Assembly: GCA_029582265.1 (NCBI GenBank)
Contig: CM055823.1
Location: 19,650,827 to 19,714,826 of the forward strand
Length of the DNA: 64,000 nt
Direction of reading: 5' to 3'
DNA from: Zoroaster sp. YZ-2022
Lineage: Eukaryota; Echinodermata; Asteroidea; Forcipulatida; Zoroasteridae
This document shows positions 1 to 11,569 of the stretch, in pieces. Below the pieces are notes generated by a model. That model saw nothing but the letters and a program-made list of their open reading frames with translations. It was not told the origin of the DNA and searched no databases. The translations under genes and the position numbers were made by a program. Numbering within the stretch: position 1 is the first letter of the stretch; every line of letters starts with the position of its first letter.

Positions 1-851
1 CATGAAAACTAGAAGGTGGAATTGAATGTAAGTTTCCAATGTTGTACCTTCTCTTTAACACGAAAATTCTTTAAAAGGGAAAAACACTAACATTTTTAAA
101 TTCCTGGTAATTTTCATTGGGGAAAATACCAATACCATTTTGTACAAATCGACATCAAAAATTAAGATAAACTAATTATTTCTTGTGCTTTGAAACAACT
201 GTTCAAATCACTTGTTGATTCATGTTGACTTAACTTTTTTTTAAATAAACAAATAAATAAAATGGTGCAAAACAGTTCAAGTATAGCAAGCTCTAATTCA
301 ATATTGTGAAAGACTTAAAAAGAGCATTATTGATAAATATAGGATATCCAATGAAAGAAACATTACCATTGTGAATCTAATTACGTGCAATTTATGCAGA
401 CAAATATCACATCATTTTGACAACTAGAGCTGCTTGGTACAACCGTACATCATAACATGGATGAATAGATTAAATGCCATCTAAACCTAGCTTTAAACTA
501 TGGTCAGAAGCTTTTTATGGTCAGAAGCTTTCCTTATGTTCATGAAAAGCATTATTGCATGCTCATATTCAAGCTTTGCCAGCCTCAAGTTGGGTTAAGA
601 TCGACCCAATGATGCCGAGATAAAATGCTGTTACATGTGAACTTAATTGTTACACACGGCAGAGAAAAGATATGCATATCGATATAAAAACCAACTAACA
701 AATACCCAACAAACCAGCAATAACAAAGCAAGACGACAATATATAAAAATATTAATTAATATTTAATTACAAATTACACATCACGTCAATTTACATAAAT
801 ACAACAAATAATTAAAGTAATTTACATAATGTATGATTCGGCAAAAAAAAA
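1..851. other. Non-coding, AT-rich
   Basis: I see no coding exon, RNA gene or recognisable transposon here. The tail is A-rich and runs into the truncated SINE that follows. Confidence 0.5.
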
Positions 852-982
852 ATACACAGGCGACTCGGGCGGGGTTCGAATCCCGCCCAAGTAGCCTGTG
901 TAGATTTTTTCACAGACACTCGGAAAGTACTGAGTATGCAGTGCTATACACACGTCGGTGTAGGGCAAAATTAAATCAATTG
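852..982 (+). repeat. 5'-truncated tRNA-derived SINE
   Basis: This copy keeps the B-box region (GGTTCGAATCCCGCC) and the same downstream body as the fuller copy at 1,073: a stretch reading CACAGACACTCGGAAA, then CACACGTCGGTGTAGGGC, ending in ATTAAATCAATTG. The A-box half of the tRNA head is missing, so it is a 5'-truncated retroposed copy. It lies about 90 bp upstream of its sibling in the same orientation. Confidence 0.75.
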
Positions 983-1072
983 TTTATCTCCTGACGCAAG
1001 AATTTCACCAACATATCGCGGAACCCGCTGCTATATGGGATTCTAGCCGGCCAATTGTCATCGGGCAAGCTC

Positions 1073-1239
1073 GGGCAAGCTCGGTGGTCTAGAGGTTAAG
1101 ACGTCTGCACTAGTAAGCAGGAGGTCGTGGGTTCGAATCCCGCCTGAGTCGCCTGTGTAGTTTTTTCACAGACACTCGGAAACATACTGAGTATGCAGTG
1201 CTATACACACGTCGGTGTAGGGCAAAATTAAATCAATTG
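1073..1239 (+). repeat. SINE with tRNA-Thr(AGT)-like head
   Basis: The head has an A-box-like TGGTCTAGAGG, an anticodon arm with the loop bases CTAGTAA (anticodon AGT), and a B box GGTTCGAATCC. It resembles animal tRNA-Thr(AGT). The anticodon loop has one extra base and the acceptor stem pairs poorly, so this is a SINE promoter rather than a working tRNA gene. The body and 3' end match the copy at 852. Confidence 0.75.
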
Positions 1240-2942
1240 ATTAACATTATTATATATAACCAATGCAGAACCCCTGTACAAATGCTGAATTTGAAAGGCT
1301 TCACTGCAGTTCAGTCAGTTATAGTAGTATATATGTGTATGATGAGCATGCAGTAATTTCCCTTAATACCAAAACTGACCACAGTTGTTTTTCACTTTTA
1401 GTATTAGTATCATGTGATAAACTTACCGAGTGCATCGTACGTTTTGCTGATTCAGTTCTTTGGACTTGATAATCTTCTTCCTACCAAAACAAATAATAAA
1501 GTAACACAAATGTACACAATTAATGATATTGTAATTTGCACTATTAATGGTCCCTTCATGCAAGCATGCTACTCGACCTTGTCTAAAAGGCCTGCATACA
1601 ATTTGCAATAAATAATACCTGGGATTTTTTATAAATTATCAACCTTAACTGGACAATATCATCACGATCAAAAGGGCATAGAATCGGAGTGCTAGTTTTA
1701 GATAAACTAGTATGCCAACGAACTCTTTTTATGTCGATGAACTTAAATACTATGTACTGATATTTAGTGAACCTCAAACAGGATAATTTGTCAGGTTATA
1801 TGATACCATCACAGTGTTTCACAATTTTGCTTCCTGGAGAATCTGGGAACATTGATAGATAATTTATTTTGTTTAAATACAAATTAGAAAAATACGAAGT
1901 TCATTTTTGTTCATAGAAATATTTGTATGCATGCTAACTATTTGGGAAATTAACTGCAAGCAGTGGCGTAACTATGGCGGGGACCTGTTCTCCCAGATAC
2001 CCTAATTCAGAATTTTGAAGAAAAAAAATTGGTCCCAATTTGAGGCTGCAGGAAAAAATGTTCAAGTATTACGCATCACACACTGTGCACACAGGATAAA
2101 GGCCCCGAGCTTTACCAATTATGAATCGAACGTTGTATAGACGTTGTGGCCGGTGACGTCACATCTAAACCAAAACATGATGCGCGCGCATACCGATGGG
2201 CAAAAAACCCAGTGTAGTCGTCGTCGGCCGGACAGTTCCAGAACGTAGCCATGGTTACATTGTATGGTTCTCTTATACTGATACTCCAAAATAATTCCAA
2301 TAACACAATACATTTAATACCAAAATTGAAAACAAAACAGTTTCTTGCTGTTTAGAATGTTGATAAATCTTTAGTGCTGTCTATTGCATTTCCGTTTAGA
2401 TTTTTTCCCGTTTAATTAATTTCTGGCAGAATACTTTTTGACAGTATTTGAACGATTTAAAGAAAATCTAACAACATTTTGTGAACTGCAAAATAGTAGT
2501 TATTGGCAAAATGGACGAATGGACAGACATTCACACAGACTTCAACACAAGAAAGGTCAGAAGTTAGTAAGGGGTGAAAGGAACACAAAAGATGAGAGTA
2601 CAAGAAGCAGAGTCATGTACTGGTCCTAGGACCGGGCAAAGGATGGATTAAACGTGAATAGACCAGGGTGCAGGGAGAGTGGGAGTTTATGACTGAAAGA
2701 AGAAAACAAGGATGAGTAAACATGAAATAGTCAGTCATGGAGAGATAAACAAAGCAGCCAAATGGACTAACAACCAAAACATATGTAAAACAAAATAGTG
2801 TTAAATATCTGTGGGGAAATAGTAAAATTAGTCATTCCCTTTCTGCATGTTGAGACCATGGGGTCAATGGTGTGGATACGCCAGATGCACATCTTTTCTC
2901 TGCTGAGACGGATTTTTAACCCTTCTTTGTTTTCCATCTCAG
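1240..2942. other. Intron-like or upstream sequence
   Basis: No exon is recognised. A piece near 1,800-1,945 resembles intron sequence repeated around 3,100-3,710 and 4,290-4,350 (shared words such as GTTTCACA followed by AATCTGGGAACATTGAT). This suggests the region belongs to the same duplicated exon-intron array as the LRR exons. Confidence 0.4.
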
Positions 2943-4200
2943 GTATCTCTATGACAACAAAATCAGTGAAATTGAACCTGGAACATTTGATGGTCGACAA
3001 AATCTTCAAATCTTGTAAGTATTTATGCCACGAATTTCAATCACGAAGCATCGAGCCACCGATTACTTTTGAATGAAGTTACGTCCCACTGCAAACAAAT
3101 TAGTTGAAATGCGTAGTTCATGTTTGCCGATTGAAATATATGTTTGCATTTTTCACTGTTTCGATTGTATATCGAAATGCGATTTCAACAAATATTATTA
3201 ATTTATTGTATTAAGAAATACTTTGGAATTTAACAAAATAGTAATAATAATTATTATACGGATTCCTCTTGAATGATATTACGATTAACAGCGAAACACA
3301 TTTAAAAACGTGTGATATTCATCTTTGCCGATCGAAAAATATGTATGAATTTTCACTACTGTCTCGGTAAGACACCAAAATTTAAACAAATCCGTTTTTA
3401 TAGGTTTTCTCGGTGAATTTCGCCAAAATGCAGCGTTTCGCACACTATGCTTTATTGAAAATATAAGAAAATTGATAACTATCACCAATGTATTTTTGTT
3501 TAAATTCAATGTTGTTAACCATACTTATGCCCGACGACGAAACAAAATGGGAAGGAGTACGAAGTTCGTAATTCCTGCTGATCGAAATATTTATATGCAT
3601 TTTCACTCAGGCAGAATTGTTCAATTCCTTTGATACCACGACAACGTTTCACAAAGTATGATTTCGGGAAAATCTGAGAACATTGATGGATATACGGTGT
3701 ACAACGATGTTTTGTAACCATACTTCGTTATTTTATTTTCTATATAGGCCTAATGAGCTACAGACGGAAACATTTTTCATACTTTTTGACATAATTTTGC
3801 AGTGCTTTGAGGCGCTTGGTAACCGCGGAGAATCAGCCGTTTTAGCAGAGAAAAGATGTGGATCAGGCGTATTGATATCTGGTCTCAATATACAGGAAGG
3901 GAATGTGACTAATTTTCCCATTTTTCTCCTTTTTCTTTCTCCACAGACATATTTACATTTACTTTACATTTACTTTACATTTATTTTACATTTATTTTGT
4001 CTGTTGTTTACTCCCTCCCCTGTCTGACTCATTGCTTTTCACTTATCTGATAATCTCTTCTTCTAGCCAAAAACTACTGATACTTCTATTCATGTGTAAT
4101 TCCTCTTTTGTCCGGTCCCAGGACCAGTACATGACTCTGCTTTTTATATCTTTCTTTTGTGTTCATTTCACACCTGACTAACTTCTGCTCACTCTTGTGT
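2543..4200. repeat. Inverted repeat flanking the first LRR exon
   Basis: About 98 bp at 2,543-2,640 recur in reverse complement at about 4,105-4,200. Both arms include GCAGAGTCATGTACTGGTCC and the run GGTCCxAGGACCGG. The arms differ at scattered positions, so this is an old dispersed repeat present twice in opposite orientation rather than a fresh hairpin. The first LRR exon lies between them. Confidence 0.65.
2943..3014 (+). CDS. LRR exon 1 of LRR-containing GPCR
   Basis: This 72-bp exon lies between an acceptor (TTTTCCATCTCAG) and a donor (GTAAGT). With one leading base completing the previous codon it reads one 24-residue leucine-rich repeat, YLYDNKISEIEPGTFDG then RQNLQIL, matching LxxNxIxxIxxGTFxGLxxL. 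Exons of exactly 72 bp in a constant phase are typical of LRR ectodomains of glycoprotein-hormone, relaxin and GRL101-type receptors, where each exon adds one repeat. The start codon, signal peptide and any LDLa modules lie outside the window or were not recognised. A collagen- or slit-like LRR protein is possible if the 7TM exon at 52 kb is not linked. Confidence 0.8.
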
Positions 4201-4238
4201 TTATGTATATGTATGTATAATCCTGTCCAATTTTTTCT

Positions 4239-4270
4239 TTGAGAAAGAACCTGCTATAGGTTCGAAACGT
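4239..4270 (+). repeat. Hairpin followed by GAAACG
   Basis: GAACCT and AGGTTC form a 6-bp stem around a 5-nt loop, followed at once by GAAACG. The same layout (stem, then GAAACG) occurs at the 3' ends of the Penelope-like copies at 38.5 and 42.5 kb. It may be a solo 3' end of a related retroelement. No coding remnant is seen next to it. Confidence 0.35.
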
Positions 4271-4403
4271 AAGGTCAATAACAAATATTTTGAGATTCAG
4301 TTGTAAATTTCAATAATTATGCTGTCAGGAAAATCTAAAAACATTGGTCAAAATAACAATTTTACCGGACTTTGATTTAACCCTATACTTTGTTCCATCT
4401 TAG

Positions 4404-4475
4404 ATTGCTGCAAAACAACAAAATCAGTGCAATTGCTCCAGGGACATTTTATGGTCTACAAAATCTCGAATATTT
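4404..4475 (+). CDS. LRR exon 2 of LRR-containing GPCR
   Basis: A 72-bp exon with acceptor TTCCATCTTAG and donor GTAAGT, in the same phase as the exon at 2,943. It encodes one LRR, LLQNNKISAIAPGTFYG then LQNLEYL. The first 50-60 bp of the following intron (through CATCGAGGCACCGATT) closely match the intron after the exon at 2,943, so exon and flanking intron were duplicated together. It extends the ligand-binding LRR stack by one turn. Confidence 0.85.
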
Positions 4476-6723
4476 GTAAGTATTCATGCCATTTATTTCA
4501 ATCGTGAGCATCGAGGCACCGATTTCTACTGACATTAAGTCTCACAAAAAAATTAATAAATAAATTAAAAAAAGAAAGGAAAAAAATTAAAGGGTCTATA
4601 AAATAGACCGTTTTAACAGTGTGAAAAGTATGCCTATTGGAGAATATATTTGCTCTTTGTCCATTTTTTTCGGCGTCCATTTGTACAATAAAAAAGTTAC
4701 ATTCTAAATTTAGGGGGCGCCGCGCTCCTCCCATTCTTCCTTCCATATAATCTGTGACGTAGACCTTGGGGATTTTAGCACTAAATTGTGTTTATGTGGT
4801 ACTCTGTGTCATGGTTTAATGTTTTAATGTCAACAGTCTTTCTTTTTTGGTTCTAAATACCGTAACATACCGGTACTCAATTATTTTTATTTCACAAATA
4901 ACGCCTGCGGAATTGTCCGTTGGTATGTTCTGATTCAATGGAGGCGTACGCTGCGTGTTGATCGGGGCTTGGAAGTACATGTTTATTACGTAAGTCGTGT
5001 GTACACACATTGCGAACTGTTTATTACCTAGTGGCAATAATGATGGCAGACAATTGGTTAAAAAGGCACGCTATGAAGCGATGAACACCTTTGTTTGCTT
5101 TGTTATCTCGGGGAATCGAGTTGGAAGTGATTGTATATTATTACAGCACATGTGAAGACACTACGCACTCATGTTAGACTGGTATCCGTATCGCCTCTGG
5201 AAGGCTCCCTGCGTCGTGTAAAATTTGAAACATTTTTTTTTAATTTAAAAAAATCCACTCAAGACACAAAACAATAGGTCTATATGTCTGTATTTTCACA
5301 ATTTTTCTATATACGACACAATATAATCAGAAACATTTGTACAGACTCATTGTCATGAAACATAAAAGTAAAAATACCCATGTAATATTTAAAATAAATA
5401 AAACTGTTTTAAACTAATTTAAACAATCTGTCCCACTGTGTCACACTTGTCAATGGAGGGCTGTAGGACAACAAACCTTTTGACAAATTCGATGCAATCA
5501 AGTGTTGTCTATCGATGTTTATTGTAATTTTATTTTCAAAAATGTACTTTTTCCAAATGATGATGATGACGATGACGACAAGTAGTTTTCCAGCATTTCC
5601 AGTTTTTGGATGGCAAGTGGATGGTGGTTTAAAGGGATGAGTTTATTGTGCATTCAGAATGCAATTCTCGGCATTTTTCCTTGGAAAGTATTGATGCCAC
5701 TCAAAAGAGTAGTTAAAATATTAAAAGTACCTGTCACAAAGTGGTCCGTTTTCCCTTATTTAGCATTCGGGTAAAACGGACCTTCTGAATTACTTTACAA
5801 ATAAACACTCGAGTTGTTCCATTTTACTACATTTCATTTCCTAACTATTCTACATGACCCCCATTCCCTCGTATCAAAATAATCCATTTTGATTTGGTAT
5901 GCTCATTGTTTTTGTGGCAGCTGTTAATTTAACATACATGTATAGGTGCAATTAAATTTCATTTTTTCACTGGTAAATCCATTGGAAAATCTGGGCTTCT
6001 GATATTGTAAAACATTAAATAAAAAATTAAATATGTGTTTGCGATTTATTGTCAACTTCTTATTGCCGAATTGATTTAAATTATATCATGTGACCACTTC
6101 TAGTACATTTTGGGAATCAATATGGCCGTGGCGCTATGTTAAAATGCAAATTAAATCATTTTCTATTAATGTTCAAGTTTATGTATCACGTTTTTGAGGA
6201 ATTTACTTGCTCAACGATTGAGTTAATTACATACATATACAGGCGTAACTGTGAAGTACAACTGGTGTGGTTTTATTGACAATTATTTAAATTTTTGATA
6301 AAGTATTGATAATTTTGGATTTGGCTCAAATTTACCCACAATCTTGATAAGTGTGACTTAAGTTCATAACTGCCGTCATGTTATTTTATTCACCACGATA
6401 TCTGTGCCAAATTCTAAGACCAACTGATACGTGCAGGAAAATATAAGAGAAATACATTTTTTGACAAAACATTTAAATAAATTAGAGTAGTACCCCTTCC
6501 CCAACGGCAGCTACCATACGGGAATTGTTTTTAATGTCAATTAATCAATTTTGTTCCAGACCACATCCCCCGCTAGGCGAGGTGTCAAGAACAATATCAA
6601 AGAGGGGAAATATGTCGCACTCCACCTGGAATGCGAGAACGCAACAAAGCACAGGCCCTATGGGATTAATAATTATTTAAGATTTATTGTTATTATCTTT
6701 TACGAGTTATCGTGCGCTAAGTC
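4476..6723. other. Intronic sequence
   Basis: Apart from the intron start shared with the exon at 2,943, I see only AT-rich sequence with no coding exon, RNA gene or clear transposon. Confidence 0.5.
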
Positions 6724-6846
6724 TAAGAAACAAACAAACAAACACCCCAACACCCCAACAAACAAACAAACAAACACCCCAACACCCCAACAAACAAACA
6801 AACAAACACCCCAACACCCCAACAAACAAACAAACAAACAAACAAA
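6724..6846 (+). repeat. CAAA/CACCCCAA minisatellite
   Basis: About three and a half units of roughly 30 bp, each a run of CAAA followed by CACCCCAACACCCCAA. Open frames across it on either strand are repeat artefacts. Confidence 0.9.
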
Positions 6847-7260
6847 ATATATGCTAAAAACATCGATGCAAAGTGTGTAGCATTGGGACGTAGATACTAA
6901 CGAAAAACATAATAACAAACTAGAAAAGCAATGTTAGCAGAATTTCAGAGAAAAAAATCATAGAAGTCGTCAATTACCTTATTTGATTATGCTGTACTCG
7001 TAGATAAATTTGTACAAATAAATAAGTAAATAAGTAAAATCCCCAGCCGTACATGTAACCCACTGAGCCAACGATTTTTGAAAATTGACGAAAACAAGGT
7101 TATAAAGTATGTCAGTAGTGCACCCCTATCGGTTCTACTTCCTAAAATCGGATCTTCATCAAAATCTAGTCGATTGATCCATGTAGAATACTAACAAAAT
7201 TCAGCAAATTTCATCTGAATTCGTGGAAAAGGTTTTGAGATATCTTGTACAGAATTTAAT

Positions 7261-7292
7261 ACCCCCCCCCCCCCCCAAACACACACACACAC
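7261..7292 (+). repeat. Poly-C and CA-repeat tract
   Basis: A run of about 16 C followed by an AC dinucleotide repeat. It is a plain simple-sequence tract and a likely site of indel errors. Confidence 0.9.
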
Positions 7293-7672
7293 ACAAACTT
7301 ACATATGCAGTTTGTGTGGTACTACCATTGTGTTCCTACTGTCCCATTTATTTAGAATTTATCTTGTGGGGTACACGGAAACAAAGAAAAAATTGTGCGA
7401 TACCATTGTCCCCATTGTGTCAGTACCCCTCAAGTGGCCTCCTACAAGTACACCCCCACACCCTACACACAGGAGTGAATGCTCCGCCCAACTTACATTG
7501 GTGGAGGTAATAAAAAACGCCGACCCACCAAACCCACCTATTTGAAGTGATTAAGAGGCGTTCCAGTTTTGTAAAATTTTCCTCCAACACAAAATTCAGT
7601 ACCTTCCATCATCTGATTTCTGGATCCACCCGGACGCATGTATTAAATTAATATTGTTTGTTTATTTTCAAG

Positions 7673-7744
7673 GGATGTCAGGAATAATCCACTCAATATC
7701 ATACATAGCAGGGCCTTCGATGGACTTACGCAACTAAGAACCCT
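7673..7744 (+). CDS. LRR exon 3 of LRR-containing GPCR
   Basis: A 72-bp exon with acceptor TTTATTTTCAAG and donor GTAAGA, in the same phase as the earlier LRR exons. It reads DVRNNPLNIIHSRAFDG then LTQLRTL, one leucine-rich repeat of the NxLxxIxxxAFxGLxxL kind. It is less similar in both exon and intron to the first two, so it is an older member of the array. Confidence 0.85.
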
Positions 7745-7790
7745 GTAAGACACTGTTCTTCTCTGTTTGATAATAGTTGTCGGCATATTT

Positions 7791-7916
7791 CCCAGTGGGC
7801 ACACAATGTTATTTCGACGTTGAATGTTGTTTTTTCGACGTCTTGACGTCATTTCAAACAACATTCAACGTTGAAATAACGTTGTGTGCCTATTTCAAAC
7901 CCAGTTGGGTTTGATA
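7791..7916. repeat. Palindromic dispersed repeat
   Basis: Arms containing CCCAGTGGGCACACAA, CAACGTTGAA and ACATTCAACG pair across a short spacer (about 7,791-7,830 with 7,857-7,916). Words such as AACGTTGAAATAACGTTG are familiar from short palindromic repeats scattered through many aquatic animal genomes. The element sits 46 bp after an LRR exon, inside the intron, and has no coding capacity. Confidence 0.7.
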
Positions 7917-7947
7917 TGTGGTGAAGTGTGGTTAAAAACGGGCAACA

Positions 7948-7989
7948 GACGTAATTAATCAGACGTAATTAATCAGACGTAATTAATCA
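7948..7989 (+). repeat. Triplicated 14-bp repeat
   Basis: Three direct copies of AGACGTAATTAATC in a row. Confidence 0.85.
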
Positions 7990-8077
7990 ACACATTGCAT
8001 GACATCTTTAATTTTCTCTGTCTTAAATTAGGTTTGGATGAGTAAATGTTCGTTATTTTACATTGTTTATTTACCAG

Positions 8078-8167
8078 GGTACTGATCAGACTTAAAACAT
8101 CCACTGATGATGACCCAATTGATGTCCAAGATGGAGCTCTAACTGACCTTGTGAACCTCAACAACCT
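8078..8167 (+). CDS. LRR exon 4 (90 bp) of LRR-containing GPCR
   Basis: Acceptor TTTATTTACCAG and donor GTAAGT bound a 90-bp exon in the same phase as the 72-bp LRR exons. It reads VLIRLKTSTDDDPIDVQDGA then LTDLVNLNNL. It is a repeat with six extra residues and an acidic TDDDP insert, matching LxxL...IxxGALxxLxxL at its end. An LRR with an insert may mark a special position in the stack. It is the last ectodomain exon I can find before the long transposon-filled intron. Confidence 0.75.
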
Positions 8168-9371
8168 GTAAGTGAATGATGAAACCGCTCGGACACGGTT
8201 AATACTAATTCATAAGAAACTTCCTTTGCCTTGAATGAGAACAATGCGTGCGACGTGTGACTGGAAGATGTATCGCACGTGTTTTGATAAGACGACACAC
8301 AAAATAAAATTAATAAAGTTAATGAATTTTGAAAGATATTTGTTGTTAAGCGAAAATACTAAATTGATGAAATTCGGATGTCGGAAACTTTAAATAAAAG
8401 CAATGCTTCAAATGTACTTGATTCTGGCCAATCGGAAGACTGACCACGCCATCGGCCCATTACATATAATAAATTGTGTGGTCACGTGCAGCCTGAGGAT
8501 TAAAACGCAGGGTACCGCCTTTTATTAATATGGGTTTTGAGTTTTACTGGTGCTAATCCTTCAGGGATTTTTTTTGTTCATTTTCTCCAATGAGTGAGAC
8601 ATCTTTAAGCTAATAAGGGTATCTTTGGTTATTCTTGTTGTGTTGTATATTTGTTAAGACTGATATTAACACTTTATCTTGTCTGTATTTAGCCCGTTAT
8701 CTTGTAGGCATATTTAGTCCTTTATCTTGTCTATATTTACCCCCCATTGTGATATTTATTTATAAAATCTCCATCAGAACGCTTCGACCGATCACGTTCA
8801 AAATGTATTTCTTTAGCTTTAGGACACCTCAACCCCCTCATATCCAAACGACTTTGGGTCTTCATGGTGTCATGGTATCATTGAATTTCTATGGTTTTTG
8901 GTGGCAAATAACAGATTTCTGATACATTGAATAATTATTTGTTTTAGGGTTTGTTGTCAACTTTCAAACGGGAGAAAATTTAGTCATGTGACCAATTCCA
9001 ATTCTTTCTGTGAATCTAATAATGTCAACCATTGCGTTAAAACCACACTCGAACAGCACTGGGTACGGCTAATTCTCGCTAAAAATCATTCAATGTACGT
9101 ATGATTACTAAATTTAAGTTACTATTCAATAAAGATGATTCATTCCCTTAATGTAGAAAAAAAATACTAAATAATAAAAATAATCAATTTGACCAGTGTT
9201 CCGCGGCTCCTCACAGCGTGTTTTGCAAAATCCCCGCGTTGTCAGTCTCATGCATATATTTATTTTTCATTTGATGACGTCTATTGAGGGGCCCTCCCGT
9301 AAAGCGAGTTGCTGATGAGCCGTATTATACTATGCAAGTTGCATAGATCGCGTGAGCAAAAAGCTCTGAAA
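8168..9371. other. Intronic sequence with a short triplicated motif
   Basis: No exon is recognised. At about 8,667-8,740 a motif of roughly 33 bp built on TTATCTTGT and TATTTAGCC occurs three times in imperfect tandem. Confidence 0.5.
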
Positions 9372-9623
9372 ATGTCGGAAAGTATCAAATCATGGGCGGA
9401 ATATAGCGTTGACGAGAAAGAAGTGTTCCCTTTCAGTAATTCTGATGATAGTAACGGTGATTCTAGCACCAGAGGGAGTTCTACAGAAGAGAAAAAGGGA
9501 TACGAAAGTGACGAGTCATGCAGTCCCGTCAAGGATTCGTGCAGCAGACGCCAGAGCGATTGGAGGCACTCGCTGCTGCAGCCACAGCCACAGCCGGAGA
9601 AAACGAGAACGAAGACGATGTAG
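9372..9623 (+). CDS. Hypothetical Ser/Asp/Glu-rich ORF
   Basis: An open frame of 83 residues begins MSESIKSWAEYSVDEKEVF and is rich in acidic and serine residues, ending in a QPQPQPEK stretch and a basic tail. An in-frame ATG 63 bp upstream would lengthen it to 104 residues. The composition is that of a disordered, charged N-terminal region such as those preceding the catalytic domain in many DNA transposases, but no conserved domain is visible and nothing downstream supports one. It may be a remnant first exon or chance. Confidence 0.25.
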   Translation: MSESIKSWAEYSVDEKEVFPFSNSDDSNGDSSTRGSSTEEKKGYESDESCSPVKDSCSRRQSDWRHSLLQPQPQPEKTRTKTM

Positions 9624-9960
9624 ATTTCTAAGGTCGACTGCCTAATACAGCATGGCCAACCCCTGATCATTGAAAAACCATGACAACAAAATCATGCATA
9701 TAAATATCACTGTTTATTGTTGTTATAGTGAGAAGTACTTGAAGAATTCAAGATTTTATTTTTCACGCTATGGTTGATGGATGGTCCAAGCAATTCAGAT
9801 TGTGTACGTGATGTTTGCACTGTATACATGTATAGGCCTACATACTAATAAACTATCACCTCATAAACAATAATTCTCATCAATTTTCTTATTAATTTCT
9901 CATGAATTTTTGGAAAAACAATGATTAGAATTAAAATAATGGTATTGGGTCAAATTGTTG

Positions 9961-10200
9961 TTGTCCTCTTTCGGCTGCTCCCGTTAGGGGTCGCCACAGC
10001 GGATCATGATCTGCATATTTGATTTGGCATAGGTTTTACGCCGGATGCCCTTCCTGACGCGAACCTCCAATTTATCCGGGCTTGGGACCGGCACTAAGCA
10101 TGCACTTGCTTGTGCATCCCCAGTGGCTGGGTTCAATTCGACTCTCACAGCAATTATGGTAAAGTGTCTTGCTCAAAGACACAAGCACCATGTTTTTGTT
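9961..10200. repeat. Dispersed repeat with GGAAGGGCATCCGG and SINE-core words
   Basis: On the minus strand this reads GTCAGGAAGGGCATCCGGCG followed by TAAAACCTATGCC, and further on GTCGCCACAGCGG appears on the + strand. These words belong to a repeat widespread in aquatic animals at the 3' ends of LINE/SINE families. At 10,145-10,190 there is also the block CAATTATGGTAAAGTGTCTTGCTC, shared with the SINE copies at 37.6 and 59.9 kb. Confidence 0.55.
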
Positions 10201-10404
10201 CTTTCACAGGTGCTCCTGCAGTCACTGTGTCATCCAGCCATTATTAACAGTGCTCCTGCAGTCACTGTGTCATCCAGTTATTATTAAAGAGTATTTGCTA
10301 TAAAGAAATGCCGAAGACTTTAGAAAAGATGACAGTCTATCTCCACCCTGGTGTTTTTGAAACAACCGATCTCCAGTACCGGGCTTGCTTTGGGAGATAT
10401 ACAG

Positions 10405-10715
10405 TTGTTAACTAACCAATGAGAATATGTCTTTCGTTTTTGAATTTGGTATATCAGCATTAATGAGCTCCGCCTTAAATTTTGGCAAGTGAAGAAGGAT
10501 CAAGGCGCAGCGACAAAATGGTCAATGTATATACATGTACAGTAATGTACTACATACATTATGTACATATACATGTACATGTACATAATATAGACAACAT
10601 GTATATGAATCCGTACACTGTGTGCATGTACGCTGGAGTTCAGATAGCTACGTTTATAGGCAAAATTATGTGACCAAACCGTTCCGATGCGCCTTGGTCA
10701 AGGCTATTGTCGTTG
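10405..10715 (+). repeat. Dispersed repeat family A, copy 1
   Basis: From CCAATGAGAA to GCGCCTTGGTCAAGGCTA this stretch aligns by eye with 15,765-16,068 in the same orientation. Shared blocks include AGGATCAA(A)GGCGC, ATGTATATAC and the closing CGCCTTGG...TCAA(A)GGCTA. The middle is a run of palindromic TACATGTA words. It has no coding capacity and is probably a non-autonomous transposon. Confidence 0.6.
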
Positions 10716-10726
10716 TGCACACTTAA

Positions 10727-11181
10727 GGGTGCACCTCACTAAATAAACTTTCCATAGTAAACAGTGTTAAACACTAAATATTCAAAAATCGTTAAAAAAA
10801 TACTTAAAAGTCCCACAGTTTTTAAAACCAAAAGAAAAAATATTGATCGATAACCTTTAATTTTCTTCTCTATTTACTGTCTAAAGTCCAGATTTGGAAG
10901 TTATCCTCATCCCAATGAAAACCAATTTCTATATAGTGAAAACGTCACTGAAAAACAGCCATTTTGGAAAAGGCCTTACGCTTGAAATCAAATTAAGGAC
11001 CACTTTTATGGCCTAGTGTGTCCAAAATACTCAAAGTTGAAAGCCAACCCCAGGTTATGATATTGGGCAATTTTTACAATCCATCAAAAAGGGCCTCAAA
11101 TCTTTTTATTTTCAGAAAAATTGAGGACATACACTTTATGATAAACAATGCGCGAATTCTCACTATTTAGTGGGTGCACCC
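10727..11181. mobile_element. MITE-like element, copy 1
   Basis: A 455-bp element bounded by inverted ends: GGGTGCACCTCACTAAATAA on the left and, in reverse complement, GGGTGCACCCACTAAATAGT on the right. A second copy lies at 56,513-56,984 in the same orientation and aligns through its whole length. There is no ORF, so it is a non-autonomous DNA transposon. Left flank TTAA and right flank ATAA do not give a clear target duplication. Confidence 0.8.
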
Positions 11182-11569
11182 ATAATACGGTACCCCCGCC
11201 CTGTACCGGTTTCGCCGAGAAAATTAACACACGGTGCGCCATCCCCATATAGACTTCAGATCAAGTCTGGCCGTATTTGTGTGTGGGGATGGGTTAAATT
11301 CCCCAAATATATTTTTGCATAAATCAACGGCACAATCTGAATGGAAAAGAAGAGCTCCTATGTACAGGGCTCTTCCTCAAAGCTTCCATTACGATTGTAG
11401 ACTAGGTAGGCCTACAGTGTATTTTTTAGGTATTCGAGCGACAGCGCGAAGCCTCGGTTTAGGTGTTCGTGCGACACCGCGAACACCTCTTAAAATTGTG
11501 CGTTTTTTTTCTCCTTTTCTACCAATGAGAGTTATCGAACAAAACTAGAGCTCAAGTGTTTGTTAGAAC

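Noticed and set aside
1077..1154. A functional tRNA-Thr(AGT) gene
   Set aside because: The anticodon loop has an extra base, the acceptor stem does not pair, and a SINE body shared with the neighbouring copy follows directly.
6551..6918. Frames of about 70-110 residues rich in Thr/Asn/Lys or Cys/Val on either strand
   Set aside because: They arise from the CAAA/CACCCCAA minisatellite.
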